This document shows, one piece after another, positions 47,478 through 58,792 of a DNA stretch of 64,000 nucleotides (position 1 is the first letter of the stretch; each line of letters begins with the position of its first letter). A program made the translations under genes and the position numbers. A model generated the notes under the pieces. That model ran no database searches. It was given only the letters and a program-made list of their open reading frames with translations, and had not been told where the DNA came from. The DNA comes from Tetradesmus obliquus (taxonomy: Eukaryota > Chlorophyta > Chlorophyceae > Sphaeropleales > Scenedesmaceae): the NCBI GenBank assembly GCA_030272155.1, contig CP126194.1, positions 62,001-126,000 of the forward strand, in the 5' to 3' direction.

Positions 47478-50400
47478 TCACTTGTCTGCTGCTGCTGCCT
47501 TCTCCTTGGGCTTGCGCTCCAGCTTGGGCAGCCCCTTGGCCTCAGGCGGCACAGGCTTGTGCTGCTGTTGCTGCTGCGCTGCTGCTGCTGCTGCTGCTGC
47601 TGGCTGCTGCTCTGGCTCTGGCTCTGGGTCGGGGCCTAGGTCCAGCTGCTCAGCCTGCAGCCAGTCACATTACAAAGTGTGCGGACTTAGTACGAGATAA
47701 ATTGAGCTATTACAACTTTCATAAAATGCTGCTGTGCTGGTTTTGCTTGAGCTCGGCTGCCACAAGAACACGCGCATCCGACACACACACCAAAACTCAA
47801 CTTGAGCAGCACAGGAGCAGCACGCCTGACATGGCCCCTTGCACGCTCCCAACCTGCCCCCTCGCGCTCCGCACCTGCGTGTGGTTCTTGAGTGCTGTGC
47901 GGATGTCCGGCTCAGCGCAGCCCGCGTCCTTGAAGCAGGCCACAGCCTCATCCAGCAGGCCGCGCCACTCGCCGCCCACAGCAGCCAGCACCTGGCTCCA
48001 CTCGTACAGGCTGTTGCCGTACATCACATGCGCGTGCGCAGGCAGCGCCATCGGCTCGCCAGCAGCGCCGTTCACTGCTGCGTCCGGCTGCTTTGCTGCT
48101 GCTGCTGCTGCGTCGCCGCCCTCCTCTTTCTGCTTGGCGTCTGCCTCTGCCTTGCGCTGCTGCTCCAGGGCCACTGCCGCCTCGTGCGCCTTCTTGTACC
48201 AGGTGTGCGCGGTGTCCATGTGTGCCTTGGCTGCCTCAACGTCAGCTGCCTGCAGCAGCAGCAGCAGCAGCAGCAGCAGCGGCAGCACAATTGAGTGACG
48301 GCAGCATGACAGGCCTAGAGGAACCAACGGCGCGTGACGAGTGACTGGTGAAGGAGTGCCACAAGTTGACGAAGCAGCAGCAAGACCTGAGCCACTACCA
48401 GCGACACTATCAACTCCAGCAGATACGCAACGTCAAACCAGCAGTGCAACCAGCGCCCAGCAGCGACATGCATGCATGCCATGCACACCAACAGCAGCGA
48501 CATGCATGCATGCCATGCACACCAACAGCAGCGACATGCATGCATGCCATGCACACCAACAGCAGCGACATGCATGCATGCCATGCACACCAACAGCAGC
48601 GACATGCATGCATGCCATGCACACCAACAGCAGCGACATGCATGCATGCCATGCACACCAACAGCAGCGACATGCATGCATGCCATGCACACCAACAGCA
48701 GCGACATGCATGCATGCCATGCACACCAACAGCAGCGACATGCATGCATGCCATGCACACCAACAGCAGCGACATGCATGCATGCCGTGCACACCAACAG
48801 CGCCCCCCCCCCCACCTTGATCTTGGTGAGCGCCTCGCGCGTGGCAGCCGCGCTGGCTGCTGCTGCCGCCGCCTCCGCCTCCTTGCTGCCCTCAGCCACG
48901 CCCTCAGGCAGGCTGGGCAGCGGCTTCACCAGCAGCTTGGCGGCCAGCTTGGCGCGGTCAAAGTGGAGGGCTGGCGGAGTTTGCAGCAAAAGGGCGGTGG
49001 CAGGGTGGTGTGAGGCGGAGTGTGAGGCATCAGGGAAGGTGCGCAGGCATGAGACATGCCACAGCTGCACACAGGGGCTATCTCAGAACAAAAAAGGCAC
49101 TTGCAGCAGGAGCGATGCCTCTGCACTGTTGCAGAAGCCCAACACATGCATTGGCGGCACGCATCGCAGCAGCTGCTGGCAGAGCCCTGCACCGCTGCCG
49201 CTGCCATGCCGTGCATGCCGACACTGCCACTCACTGGCCATGGTGCTGATGGCGTCAAACAGGTCAGGCTTCACTGCCAGTGCCTCGTTGACCTTGGCCT
49301 CAGCAGCGTCAAACTCAGCAGTCACCTGGCGGCGGCAAGCAGGGGCAGCAGCAGCAGCAGCAGCGTCAGGGCCGCTGGCTGACGTGTTTGACAAGTGGCT
49401 GCATGCCCTAGCCAGCCATGTACACACCTACAAGGCCTGACCGAGGGGCTGTACAGCAGCGGCAGGAATGTTGAAACTCAGGGGCGGCTGCTGTCATGTC
49501 ATGCAGCCAGGTCGCCCCTGCGCCACCCCATCCCCCACACCACAAGGAGTACTTGGGGGACTATTATGCAGCGGCAAGGTGAAACTTGGCAGCAGCAGCG
49601 GCTGCTGTGCTGCAGCTGGGTCCCCCCCCCCCCACCCACCTTGTCCAGCAGCTCCTGGCTTAGCTCCTGGCCAGCCAGTGCAGCCACGTCCAGCGCCTTG
49701 TGGCCCCTGCACATGAACACGTTGCCCCAGTTCAGGTAGCCACTGGCGGTCACCTGGGCAGCAGCAGCAGCAGCAGCAGCAGCGTACTGTCAGCGAGGAT
49801 GCATGGACGTGAAGACGCTGCAAGCTGCTGTGAGTGGTTGATGGGAGATCATGTGCCTCAACGCGTGTTGCCTTGCCCTACTGTGCCATTACTTTGATTG
49901 ACTGGCGGCATCCCCGCACATGCTGGCTCAACATCACCGCCTGCCTTACTGCAAATCAGACCAGGCTCTGTCTGTCTGCCGCCAAGTCCCCTCGGCCCCC
50001 ACCTCCTTGAAGCGCTCAATGGCCTGGTGCACTGTCAGCTTGTAGGCATGAAGCTGATGCAAGGACGCAAAATCGCTGCAGCTGGCAGCAGCAGTGCTAC
50101 ACACTGCTGCTGTGGCTGCTGCCTGACAACGTGCTTGCGTGTCTGGCGGCTCCTGCCTTGCCCCACTAGAGCCTTGCAGCCTTGTATCACATGCACAGCA
50201 GCCACGACACCAGCGAGCTGTGTACTGGCAGGCAGCGGGGCCACCAGCAACAGCCTCTCCTGAAGTCCCACCATAAACAGCCTCTCCTGAAGTCCCACGA
50301 TAAACAGCCTCTCCTGAAGTCCCACCACAAACAGCCTCTCCTGAAGTCCCACCACAAACAGCCTCTCCTGAAGTCCCACCACAAACAGCCTCTCCTGAAG

Positions 50401-53395
50401 TCCCACCACAAACAGCCTCTCCTGAAGTCCCACCACAAACAGCCTCTCCTGAAGTCCCACCACACCCACCTCCTTGAAGCGCTCGATGGCCTTGTCAAAG
50501 AGTGGCGCCGCCTCCTCGCTGCGCAGCGCTGCCTCCATGGCGCGGCTGGTGGAGGTCCAGCCCTCGTTGTGCGCATCAATGTGCCTGCCAGGTGCACCGG
50601 CGGCAGCAGCAGCAGCAGCAGCAGCGGAGGTGTACGTGTGAGTGCAAGCAAGACGTTACAGCTTTACAGCATACCGCTGCTGGCGCCAACAAGAACACTA
50701 CCAACAACACAGACAGCCACGGTTTCAGTGATGCATCCAATGCTGGCTTCGCTGGCGTCACTCCTTGCCAGCAGCACTCCTCATGCCACCTGTACTACAT
50801 GTGCCACTTCACCCAGCTGCAACACCCCCCCCCCCCCCCCCCCCCCCCCCCCGCGCCCCCGCGCTCACCTGTCGGCATCGATGCCGCTCATCTCCCTGAA
50901 CAGGTTGGCAAACTCAACCAGCCAGTCGTCAATCTCAATCACCTCCCCGCTGGGCGTCTGCGCGGTCTGCTTTGCGGCCGCCTGCTGCTGCTGCTGCGCC
51001 GCCTGCGCGGCCGCCAGCTGCTGCAGCTGCTGCAGCTGCTTCTGCTGCTGCAGCATGGCGGCTGCTGCCTCCTGCTGCTCCTCCAGAGGCACGGGCGGCA
51101 CCTCAGACTGGAGGCGGCGGTGATGATGGCAGGGGCAGCAGCGGCAACAAAGGCACAACAGGCGTCACTTGCATGTCCTCTTTGTGCTCAAGATAGATCC
51201 ACAGGCGGCACCTCCGACTGGCAGCGGCAGCAGTGGCAATGGAAGAGCGGGGAGCAACGGCAGAGGCACCACACATGTAAAGCTTCTTTTGCGCCATCGA
51301 AGACAGCTCTGATTACAGGGTGTTTGCAGCAAATGCAAGTGTTTACATCAACCTGCAACCACGCCAGCCCCCCCCCCTCCCCCCACACACACACCTTGTC
51401 CACGGGCAGTGCAGTCACCCTGATGGGCGGGATCACGCCCAGCCGCCTGTCAGTGGCCTTAAGCGCCTCAGCCAGCGCCAGCTGCACATCACCGCGGCAC
51501 GTGATGGTCACAGCATCACCGTCCTTGTCGCTGTACTTGAGCAGCACGGGGCCTGGGGGCGGCAGCAGCAGCAGCAGCAGCAGCAGCAGTGGCCGTCTGA
51601 GACATCGCCACAGCAAGGAGCTGCATCTGCATGCACATGCCCTGTGCAGACGCTCAACATAGCTTGCCCCTTGCGACAACAACAACAGCAAAACCTGTAA
51701 TCATCAGGCGGCACAGCCGCACACCCAACGCTGCATGCCTGCCGCTGCACCGATGCTTCCTCAATCACACGCCACCCCGCCGCCCACCTGCGCTGGGGAA
51801 CTTGGCCGCCACCTGGCCCAGCAGGTCAGCGTAGCCCGCGCTGGCGCTCAGCTGCACCAGCCGCGTCTCATTGCCCAGCGTCACCTTGGCACTGAACGGC
51901 CACTGCATGCTGCGCCCGCCGCGCGCGCCGGCGCTGCTGCCGGCCGGCCCCGCTGCGCGCGCGCCGCCGTTGGCAAGTGAGGGGCGGCGGCCCGCCATCA
52001 GCTCGCGCAGGCGGCGCTCCGCCTCGCGGCTGTCGTCGGTGGCTGACTCGGTCTTGTTGATGGCCTGAGGAGCGGGGAGGCGCAGGGGCAGGCGCATGGG
52101 GTGGGAGGAGCAGGCAGGGCATGGAAGCGAGGAGGGCGGCAGGTGCACCGTGCGTAGACCATGCTGATTTGCATCAGTCCAGCACCAGGTGTTTGAGCAT
52201 CTATTCCAGTCTCCTGCTGCTGCATGCAGCACGCATTGCTGGTGGCTGAACCCTCTGCTGCTGCCAAACCACTGCCCAAGCAACCCACATATATTTCAAC
52301 ACACCTGGATGTCCCCCAGGGCCGCCTTGAACATGCCCTGCTTCTCCAGCGCCTTGGCGCGGTGGCGCAGCGCCTTGATGCTGCCCGGTGACACCTCCAG
52401 CGCGCCCCCACACTCCTTGACAGCCTCCTTGAGCCTGCGGGGGAGGGAGGTTCATTCAAGTTCAGGTGGAGGGAAGCACAGGAACATGACAAACATGCAT
52501 TAGGACAAACATGCATCGCGACACCGGCATTGCACATGAACAGGAGTCAGTGTTGTATGCGACATGACCTTGGGGCTGCATGTTCGCTACAAAATAAGCG
52601 GTAGAGCACAAGATGCAGGGCGGCAGACCATCAGGAGCAGGCCTTGGCACTGAGCGCACTGCATATGCATGCAAAGCACCTGACATATGTCACAGGCCGT
52701 TGCTACGAATCATCAGAATGAAAAGTGCTGTGCCTATGTCTGGCGCAACAGCCACTGCTGCTGCAATGCATCTCTTGCATAGGCACATCTGCTGTGGGCT
52801 GCACCATCGACCTGCTGCTGCCTGGGTTGACACAGTCAGCTGCTGTCCACTGAGCGCAAGAGCAGCGGCAGCTGCCTTGAACGCTGCTAGGTGTGTGCAC
52901 TGTGCGATAGTTGCATGTCCTCTGAGCATGCTTGCAGCCCAGCAGGCTGCAGTCCACATACTGCCAGGCCCAGCAGCAGGCCACCTCACTTGTTCTGGGC
53001 ATAGAAGCAGGCTGCCTTGTTGCACAGCAGATCTGCGCGCTCAGTGGAGCCCTCTGGCAGAATCTTCAAGGCTGCATCGTACTGCTGGATGGCCTTAGCG
53101 TAGTCGCGCTGTGCGAACATCCTGTTGCCATCGTTCTTCAGGTCCAGGGCCTCCTTGGGCTGCAGCACACCAGGTAAGCCACGTCAACAACCGCCCAATG
53201 CAATACTATTATGCTGTAGCAACGATGAAAATGCATAATGATGCCAATGGGCCAATGGCTGTCGCATGAATGTTGTAGCAGGTGTGCACACGCAATGTTG
53301 CCAAAGAGCGGCCACAGCGCGCCTGCTTCCGTCCTTACCGCAGCAGCAACCTCCTTAGGCTTTGAGGAGGGGCTCTTCGCTTTGCCTTTCGCCAT
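47478..53395 (-). CDS. TPR-PB1-TPR protein, Phox/CLMP1 family
   Basis: There are twelve exons, 685 aa: 53339-53395, 52990-53159, 52305-52434, 51788-52064, 51395-51552, 50869-51107, 50470-50584, 49640-49753, 49235-49325, 48816-48970, 47875-48249 and 47478-47654, all in phase. The N-terminal TPR block (residues 20-119) opens ALDLKNDGNRMFAQRDYAKA and contains LLCNKAACFYAQNKLKEAV. The PB1 domain (about 175-260) has the acidic KYSDKDGDAVTITC motif. A Gln-rich linker follows, then IDDWLVEFANLFRE, then a second TPR-like region (about 340-630) with YLNWGNVFMCRGHKA and HVMYGNSLYEWSQVL. The Glu/Pro/Ala/Lys-rich tail ends EKAAAADK. Plant relatives are cytosolic or membrane-peripheral. CLMP1 is needed for separation of chloroplasts, so a role in organelle positioning is inferred. 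Introns carry two minisatellites and duplicated exon edges. An optional 36-nt exon at 50003-50038 would add 12 residues. Confidence 0.87.
48465..48804. repeat. 34-bp minisatellite, ten tandem copies
   Basis: Copies start at 48465 and every 34 bases to 48771. The unit begins GACATGCATGCATGCC and ends CACACCAACAGCAGC. Copies are identical apart from the last (CCGTGC for CCATGC and an altered end). The array lies in the intron between exons 10 and 11 of the CLMP1-like gene, close to the exon 10 donor. Because 34 is not a multiple of three and the unit has no stop codon, long open frames run through it on both strands. They are not genes. Confidence 0.95.
50003..50038 (-). other. Possible micro-exon or duplicated exon edge in the CLMP1-like gene
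   Basis: These 36 bases are flanked by AG and GT and are in phase 0 at both ends. They encode LTVHQAIERFKE. The last seven residues are identical to the end of exon 7 (FDKAIERFKE), and the donor context is the same. Plant Phox proteins have only one such segment, so this is either a skipped duplicate or an optional exon. Confidence 0.55.
50254..50460. repeat. 27-bp minisatellite, eight tandem copies
   Basis: The unit is CCTCTCCTGAAGTCCCACCA plus CAAACAG. Copies begin at 50254, 50281, 50308, 50335, 50362, 50389, 50416 and 50443, the last partial. The array abuts the donor of exon 7 of the CLMP1-like gene. On the coding strand it is open in frame with exon 7, reading VVGLQERLF repeatedly. Each unit contains both a GTGGGA donor-like and a TTCAG acceptor-like sequence. 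Confidence 0.95.
50825..50852. repeat. 28-base poly-C (poly-G on the coding strand)
   Basis: The homopolymer starts about 16 bases after the exon 6 donor of the CLMP1-like gene. A poly-G run this close to a 5' splice site could form G-quadruplexes. Its exact length may be unreliable. Confidence 0.8.
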
Positions 53396-53728
53396 GGTGG
53401 GCTGATCACAAAGCAAGCAGGCACGGCCGACAGCAACAGTACAAGGCACGAATCTCTCCTTGCGTTCGTAAATCCCCAAGCGAATGTCGACGGGCCATTT
53501 GAAGGGTGCACAGTCTGCGATGGAGGTGCAGGTCTTCACAGCAGCAGCCAAGTAACACCTCACACTGACTCAGGACTGCCAAGGTGGCGAAGATCAGGCC
53601 TATCGCCTCTGAAAACGACAGGACGGCACAAACTCTGTCGTTTTGAGTTCGTTGATCAGTGCTGAACCGTGACCGTGCTCTATTTTGCTTCCAGGCCAGT
53701 GGTGCATGCACCCTGCTGAGAGCCATCC
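53396..53728. promoter_or_regulatory. Bidirectional promoter region, CLMP1-like and EngB genes
   Basis: Only 333 bases separate the start codons of two divergently transcribed genes, so both 5' UTRs and promoters must fit here. Short inverted motifs such as CGACAGG/CTGTCG occur near 53618-53640. I cannot assign specific factor sites. Confidence 0.55.
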
Positions 53729-55430
53729 ATGCTGCCAGTTTCCTTGCATGCGATGCTGTGCACGCCCTCACTGCTGGCACGTGCGTGTGTCGTTGCTGGA
53801 CAACAGCTGTGTTGCCATGATGGCAAGCTGGCAGCTTCAGTCTATCACAGCCTGCTGCTGCAGCAGGGCTCGATGCTGCAGCGCATGCTGAGCTCCGATG
53901 CAGCCAACGCAGCAGCACCTACTGCCGCTGCCGCACAACAACCACAGCAACCAAACGCAGCAGATGCACCACTAACAGCCCCTGCAGCAGCCCTCAACCC
54001 GCTGCAGCCATACATCCCACCTGGGCTGATTCTGCCCAAGGTGCCTGGCAGCAGCAGCACGGTGCGCAGCGCAGAGTTTGCGGCCGGCGCGTACAGCGGC
54101 GCACAGCTGCCGCCTGAGCGCTGGCCGGAGGTGGCTGTGGTGGGGCGCAGCAACGTGGGCAAGTCCAGCCTGATCAACTGCCTGCTGGGCAGCAGCAGCC
54201 TGGCCAAGGTCTCCAAGCACCCAGGTGCGGCGCCAGCTGCTGCTGCTGCTGCTGCTGCCAGTGCCGTCTTGCGCAGAAACTGAGCCGTCACAAGTATTTA
54301 CTTCAGTGCTGCTTGAGATAAGGGCACTGTGAGCCGCCGCAACAGCAAATGTGGTCCCATAGGGAGGTGGACAGGTCTTTGCATACCCTGCACTGCTTGT
54401 GCACTGCCACATGGTGCCGCCTGCCCTGCCGCGCTGCAGGCAAGACGCAGTCCATCAACCACTACCTGGTCAACCGAAACTGGTACCTGGTGGACTGCCC
54501 GGGATACGGTGAGCTGCTGCTGCGGCGGCGGCGGCGGCGGCTGCTGCTTTTGGCAGCATGATGCCAGCACCACCATTTGCTCTGTCAGCGCATGTCAAAC
54601 AAGACACACGTACCAGCCTGCAGCACAGCAGTGCTGTTGCCTCAGCGCACGCCTGCTGCTGACTGGCTGTGCTCGCTGCGGCTGCTGTGCTGCAGGCTAC
54701 GCCAAGGTGTCGCAGGCGAAGCGCGCAGACTGGCACAGCATGACACAGCAGTACTTCATGCGCAGGGGCACCCTGGTCGACATCCTGCTGCTGGTGGACG
54801 CCAGCCTGCCGCCAAAAGAAGCGGTGAGGCAGCGCAGCAGCAGCAGCAGCAGCAGCAGCAGAACGTGCTGACATTGCAGCAGGGAGAGCAAGACAGCAGA
54901 TGTAGCCAGAGCACGGTGCTACAGGCTGGGACCTGATTGAACACTGACTCTGAACTCTGCAGTTGCCATAGCAGCATGTGCCTTGAGCAGGAGCAGCAGG
55001 CCCAGCACTTGATGTTGACAGGCGGATGGCTGGCACGGTGCCACTTGATCATCTGTGCTGTGCAATCTTTGTGCAGGTGCTGATGTGTGTCATGCACTGC
55101 AGCAACGCCACCAGCAATCTGCAAACGTGAATCCATGTTGTGCCGCCGCTGCAGGACCTGGCTGGTGCTGAGTGGCTACTGCAGCGCAACCTGCCGCTGA
55201 CTCTGGTCTTTACAAAGATTGACAAGGCCAAGCAGCAGCAGGCAGGGCCAGCCGGCAACATCCTGGCCTTCAGGGCTGGCCTGCAGGCGGCAGGCCTGGC
55301 TGTGCCGGCACACTTTGCGACCAGCGCTGCCAAGAAGCTGGGGGCGCAGCAGCTGCTGCAGTACCTGGCGCAGCGGAGAGCACACGCAGCACAGCAGCAG
55401 CAGCAGCTGCTGCAGCACTCCATTTCATAG
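53729..55430 (+). CDS. engB: EngB/YihA-type GTP-binding protein, organelle-targeted
   Basis: There are four exons, 322 aa: 53729-54224, 54440-54508, 54696-54823 and 55155-55430. The G1 motif is GRSNVGKSS (residues 139-147). G3 is DCPGYGYAKV, the diagnostic EngB form. G4 is TKID, and G5 is [26 protein letters not shown] is also typical of the family. The first ~130 residues are Ala/Gln/Ser-rich, with a presequence-like start ([18 protein letters not shown]). Bacterial EngB assists large ribosomal subunit assembly. Plant homologues act in plastids or mitochondria, so a plastid ribosome role is likely. The exon 1/2 boundary splits the switch I region, and the exon 2/3 boundary lies inside DCPGYGYAK. 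Introns contain CTG and CGG runs. Downstream of an alternative Met (residue 32 region) the presequence would be shorter. Confidence 0.9.
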
Positions 55431-57190
55431 TGCAGACACCAAGCGAAGCAGTGCCTGCAAGAGGCACCAGCAACTCGTATCGTAGGCGGGTGTAGGCTAC
55501 ACAGCACAGCAGTGTGTGCATTCCAGGACGATACTCCATTGGCATCGTGTCAAACTGGGAAGAATGTCAGGTGAATGTGAGAGAGGATAGTTACATGTGG
55601 GTCCTGGCACCATCTTGGATGGTATGAGCCACAACAGGTTGAACACAGGTCTGAGACCAGAAAAGGAGAGTGAGCACCGTAAAACACACTGCACACCCTT
55701 GAGCACCAAATCTCTCAAACAGAATTGATACGAGACACATCTTGCCGTTCATAGGGTTCCGTTGCAGCCCTGCAGCATGCCTCGGTTGCTGTGAGTCAAG
55801 TGCTGAGGCTTTTCATGGGCACCTATAGTCTGACAGCAAGGCCTAAACCACTGTGCATCCTGCTGTTGTAAGCACCAGCTCCTTCTTCTTTCTGTATGAA
55901 CCTGTAGTTCCTACTAAATCACATTCAACCCCCCCCCCCCTCCCCTCAGCCTCCCATGCAGCTTCAGAGATTTAACCTAAGGCGTACATGCCGCCGGTGT
56001 ACCTGTGCAGGCTGCCACCAGCAGGGGGCATGGAGCGTGCCGCTGGCTTAAAGGTCAAGGGCGGCCCTGGTTCCAGCAGCGATGCCTTAGGCCACGGTTG
56101 CGTTGCCACAACTGAAAGTGCACTTAAACACACTGCACTGTTTACTGCACGACATTGCAGAATGGTAGCTGCCGGCATGGCTGTTGCGTGTGGCTTAGGA
56201 CTAGCCAAGGGAAGAGTTGCAGAGGACATATGACTGTTTCTTTACCTGGTGTCTGCTGGACGCCCCAGAGTCGACCTAAATGTTGATATAATTGGTATTG
56301 GCAGTGCCGTAGCATGTTGATCCTTGTGTTGCCTTAAGTATGTAAAGGGTGAGTTTAAGTATGTGTGGCTCTCTGGGAGTGTATGCGGCACGGGGTAGAG
56401 TAGTATGTAAATCAATCAGCGCGGTGCTAGTGGCACAGATGCACCATTGCTGAAGCCCAGCAACTCCGTGCTTCGCATCAACGGAGGTACCATCACACTG
56501 TACTGCAGTTTACACAGCCGTTGTATCAGAGGTCAGGTCCTGCTGTGGATGTTATCAAAACAAATTTAGACACTCACCGAGTCCTGAGGACTACAGTGAA
56601 TGCAGCAACAAGCAGGGCACACAGCAGGATGTCTCAATCGGCTGAGGTAGCCATGGTTGCTTCTGCAGCAACATCAACCATTTGCCAAGATCGGACGAAC
56701 ATCAATGCCGTATACAGTGCGTACCACAGTGGGCCACCACACCTGTGCAATTCCATGGATGTTGATGAGGAAGGTGTCCGTGGCTGTCAACCGCCTGCTC
56801 AGCCCATCTGCACCAACTGCACGCAACAGTGGCAGCAGATTAGACTTGGTAAGCACCTAAGCAGCATCACATAAAAAAAGTAGCTACTTGTACATAACAA
56901 CGCAAGGCAGCCCAGGGCCCCAGCACACCACCAAGTCACCCATGCCATAGTGCATGGTCAGCATACAAGCAAGCACAGGGCAAACAGCCAGCACACCGCG
57001 GTGCATGCAGCCGCTTGTACAAGCTGCTGAGCAGCATGACACCATACCAGTGCTTCAACAAAGTACCGTAAACATACAAATTCTGCTGGTGCAGCAGCTC
57101 TGGACACATCCCCATCGTAACGCAGAGCCAATCACACCCAGCACAGCCTCGACGGTGTCCTGCAGCCGCCTGACTTCACGCCTGCTGCTG
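55431..57190. other. Intergenic region between convergent genes
   Basis: This 1.76-kb region lies between EngB (+) and the CBS-pair gene (-). It includes a short C-run at about 55929-55938 and a TGTAA near 55866 that could end the EngB transcript. Open frames here (for example around 56520-56870) have no domain features. Confidence 0.45.
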
Positions 57191-58792
57191 TCAGTGGCCC
57201 GCCTCCAGAGCCGTGAAGATGTCGGTGCGCGTGACCATGCCGATGACCTGAGCCTGGGAGTCCACCACGGGGATGCGGTGCACCTTGTGCTTCAGCATCA
57301 GCGCGGCAGCGTCTGCAGGCAGGGCGACACGTGGCAGGTCAGAAGCAGTGCAGCAGGGTACAAGCACAGGCTTGCAGGAAGAGGGGCAAGAGGTGCTAGG
57401 GGCTCACAGCGGGCACAAAACCAACTCCTGGTGGGCAGACAGGCTCTGCTGTGCTTCTGCTGTAGTTCGTGCAGAGCTGCCACTGGTGAGCAGTCGGCAA
57501 GCTGACCAGCAATTGCAACTCACCCCTGACTGTGGCGTCGGCCTTGCAGGCCACTGGAGGTGATGACATCACCTCACGAACAGTGGTCTGCAGCAACAGC
57601 AGCAGAAGCAGCAACAGCGCAAGTGTCAGTGAGAAGCACACACCACGAAACCACATCATTCAGAAACCAGCAGGGTGCACACTGTGCTGGGAATCACACT
57701 GCTACTGTGGTGCAGCTGCGGCAACCCTGTTTCATGACACCCTAGTGGCGCTGCTCACCCCTTCCCGGTCCAGGTCCTTGCGCGACACCACGCCGATGAG
57801 CCGCTTCTCGTCGTCCACCACGCACACCCCCGACACCTTCTTGAAGGTGTTGCTCAGCTGCTCCAGCGCGATGCCCTCGGTCACGCAGATGATCTGGCGG
57901 CTCATCACCTCCTCAAGCCTGGAGCCCTCCTGCGCCTGGCAGTGGCAGGGAGGGAGGGAGAGTGCAGGGGAACACACAGGAGATGTCAGTTGTGTACAGA
58001 GCACGATGAAGCAGGTGACAGGTGGCGGAATAGTATGCAGTTGAGAGCTGAATGCTGCCAACAGCAGGTGCGGGTAGGGCTGCGTGTGCTGCACTACTGA
58101 CTGGCCTGGCAGGGCAGGGAGAGAAAGGAAGCCGACGGCAGGGCCCTGGCCATGGCCATGGTGTGCAGCCTGATACCACACCACCATCAACCATGTACAT
58201 TGTGCGGCTGGATCACAGGCTCATAGGTTGAGCTGGGCCACTGCTGACCTGGTTCTTCAGCACATTCTTCTGGAAGTACTCGCTGACATCCTGCAAGCAA
58301 AGCACAGCAGACCAAGGGTCAGGGATACCACTGTGCTGGCAAAGACTGCAACTGCTGCAACAGCACCTGTGACAGCTGTTGAGTATTGTGGTTTCCTGAT
58401 CGCGCAAGTGCACCACCCGGTGCAGATGCTGCTGCTGGTGCTCCTGCTGTTGTTGCTCTGGTGTTGCTGCTAGTGCTGCTGCTGCAAATGGTTCAGCTGC
58501 TTCCTCTACCGTTCAGCTTGCCGTTTGATAAACGTTGTGTTGTACAGAAGCTAGAATTTATTCCTGAACTGGCATGAGGTCCCAGGCTGCTGCACATCCT
58601 GCTGTGTCTCACCTCCAGGCTGGGCATCCGCCACTGCATGGGCCAGCCATCTGTGGACAAGACCGATGACTTGACGTGAACTGCCACAAGCCGAGGGCGT
58701 GCTAGAAGTGATGGGCGCACAGCTGCTGTGAACCTGCGCTTACCATCCTGGCAAGCCAGCTTTTGCTGTGCATTGCAAGTGAGTGCAGCCAT
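57191..58792 (-). CDS. Plastid-targeted CBS-pair protein (CBSX-like)
   Basis: There are five exons, 194 aa: 58613-58792, 58249-58290, 57759-57935, 57524-57587 and 57191-57312. The first ~45 residues (MAALTCNAQQKLACQ then basic/Ala-rich) form a typical chloroplast transit peptide. A short conserved block (DGWPMQWRMPSLEDVSEYF) precedes two CBS motifs. The first is EVMSRQIICVTEGIALEQL to VVDDEKRLIGVVSRKDL. The second is EVMSSPPVACKADATV to HRIPVVDSQAQVIGMVTRTD. A tandem CBS pair usually binds adenine nucleotides. In plants, CBSX proteins activate thioredoxins in plastids and mitochondria. The protein is short with no extra catalytic domain, which fits a stand-alone regulatory module. All junctions keep phase. 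It is divergently arranged with the TrpD gene across about 1.1 kb. Confidence 0.85.

Noticed and set aside
48465..48804. CRISPR-like appearance of ten regularly spaced repeats
   Set aside because: The copies are contiguous with no spacers, and the context is a eukaryotic intron.
48341..49070. Long open frames on both strands across the 34-bp repeats (MHACHAHQQQ-type peptides)
   Set aside because: They exist only because the repeat has no stop in any frame. They lie in an intron of the CLMP1-like gene and overlap its real exon 10 in wrong frames.
55972..56233. Short frames downstream of EngB
   Set aside because: Probably 3' UTR or intergenic; no features beyond chance.
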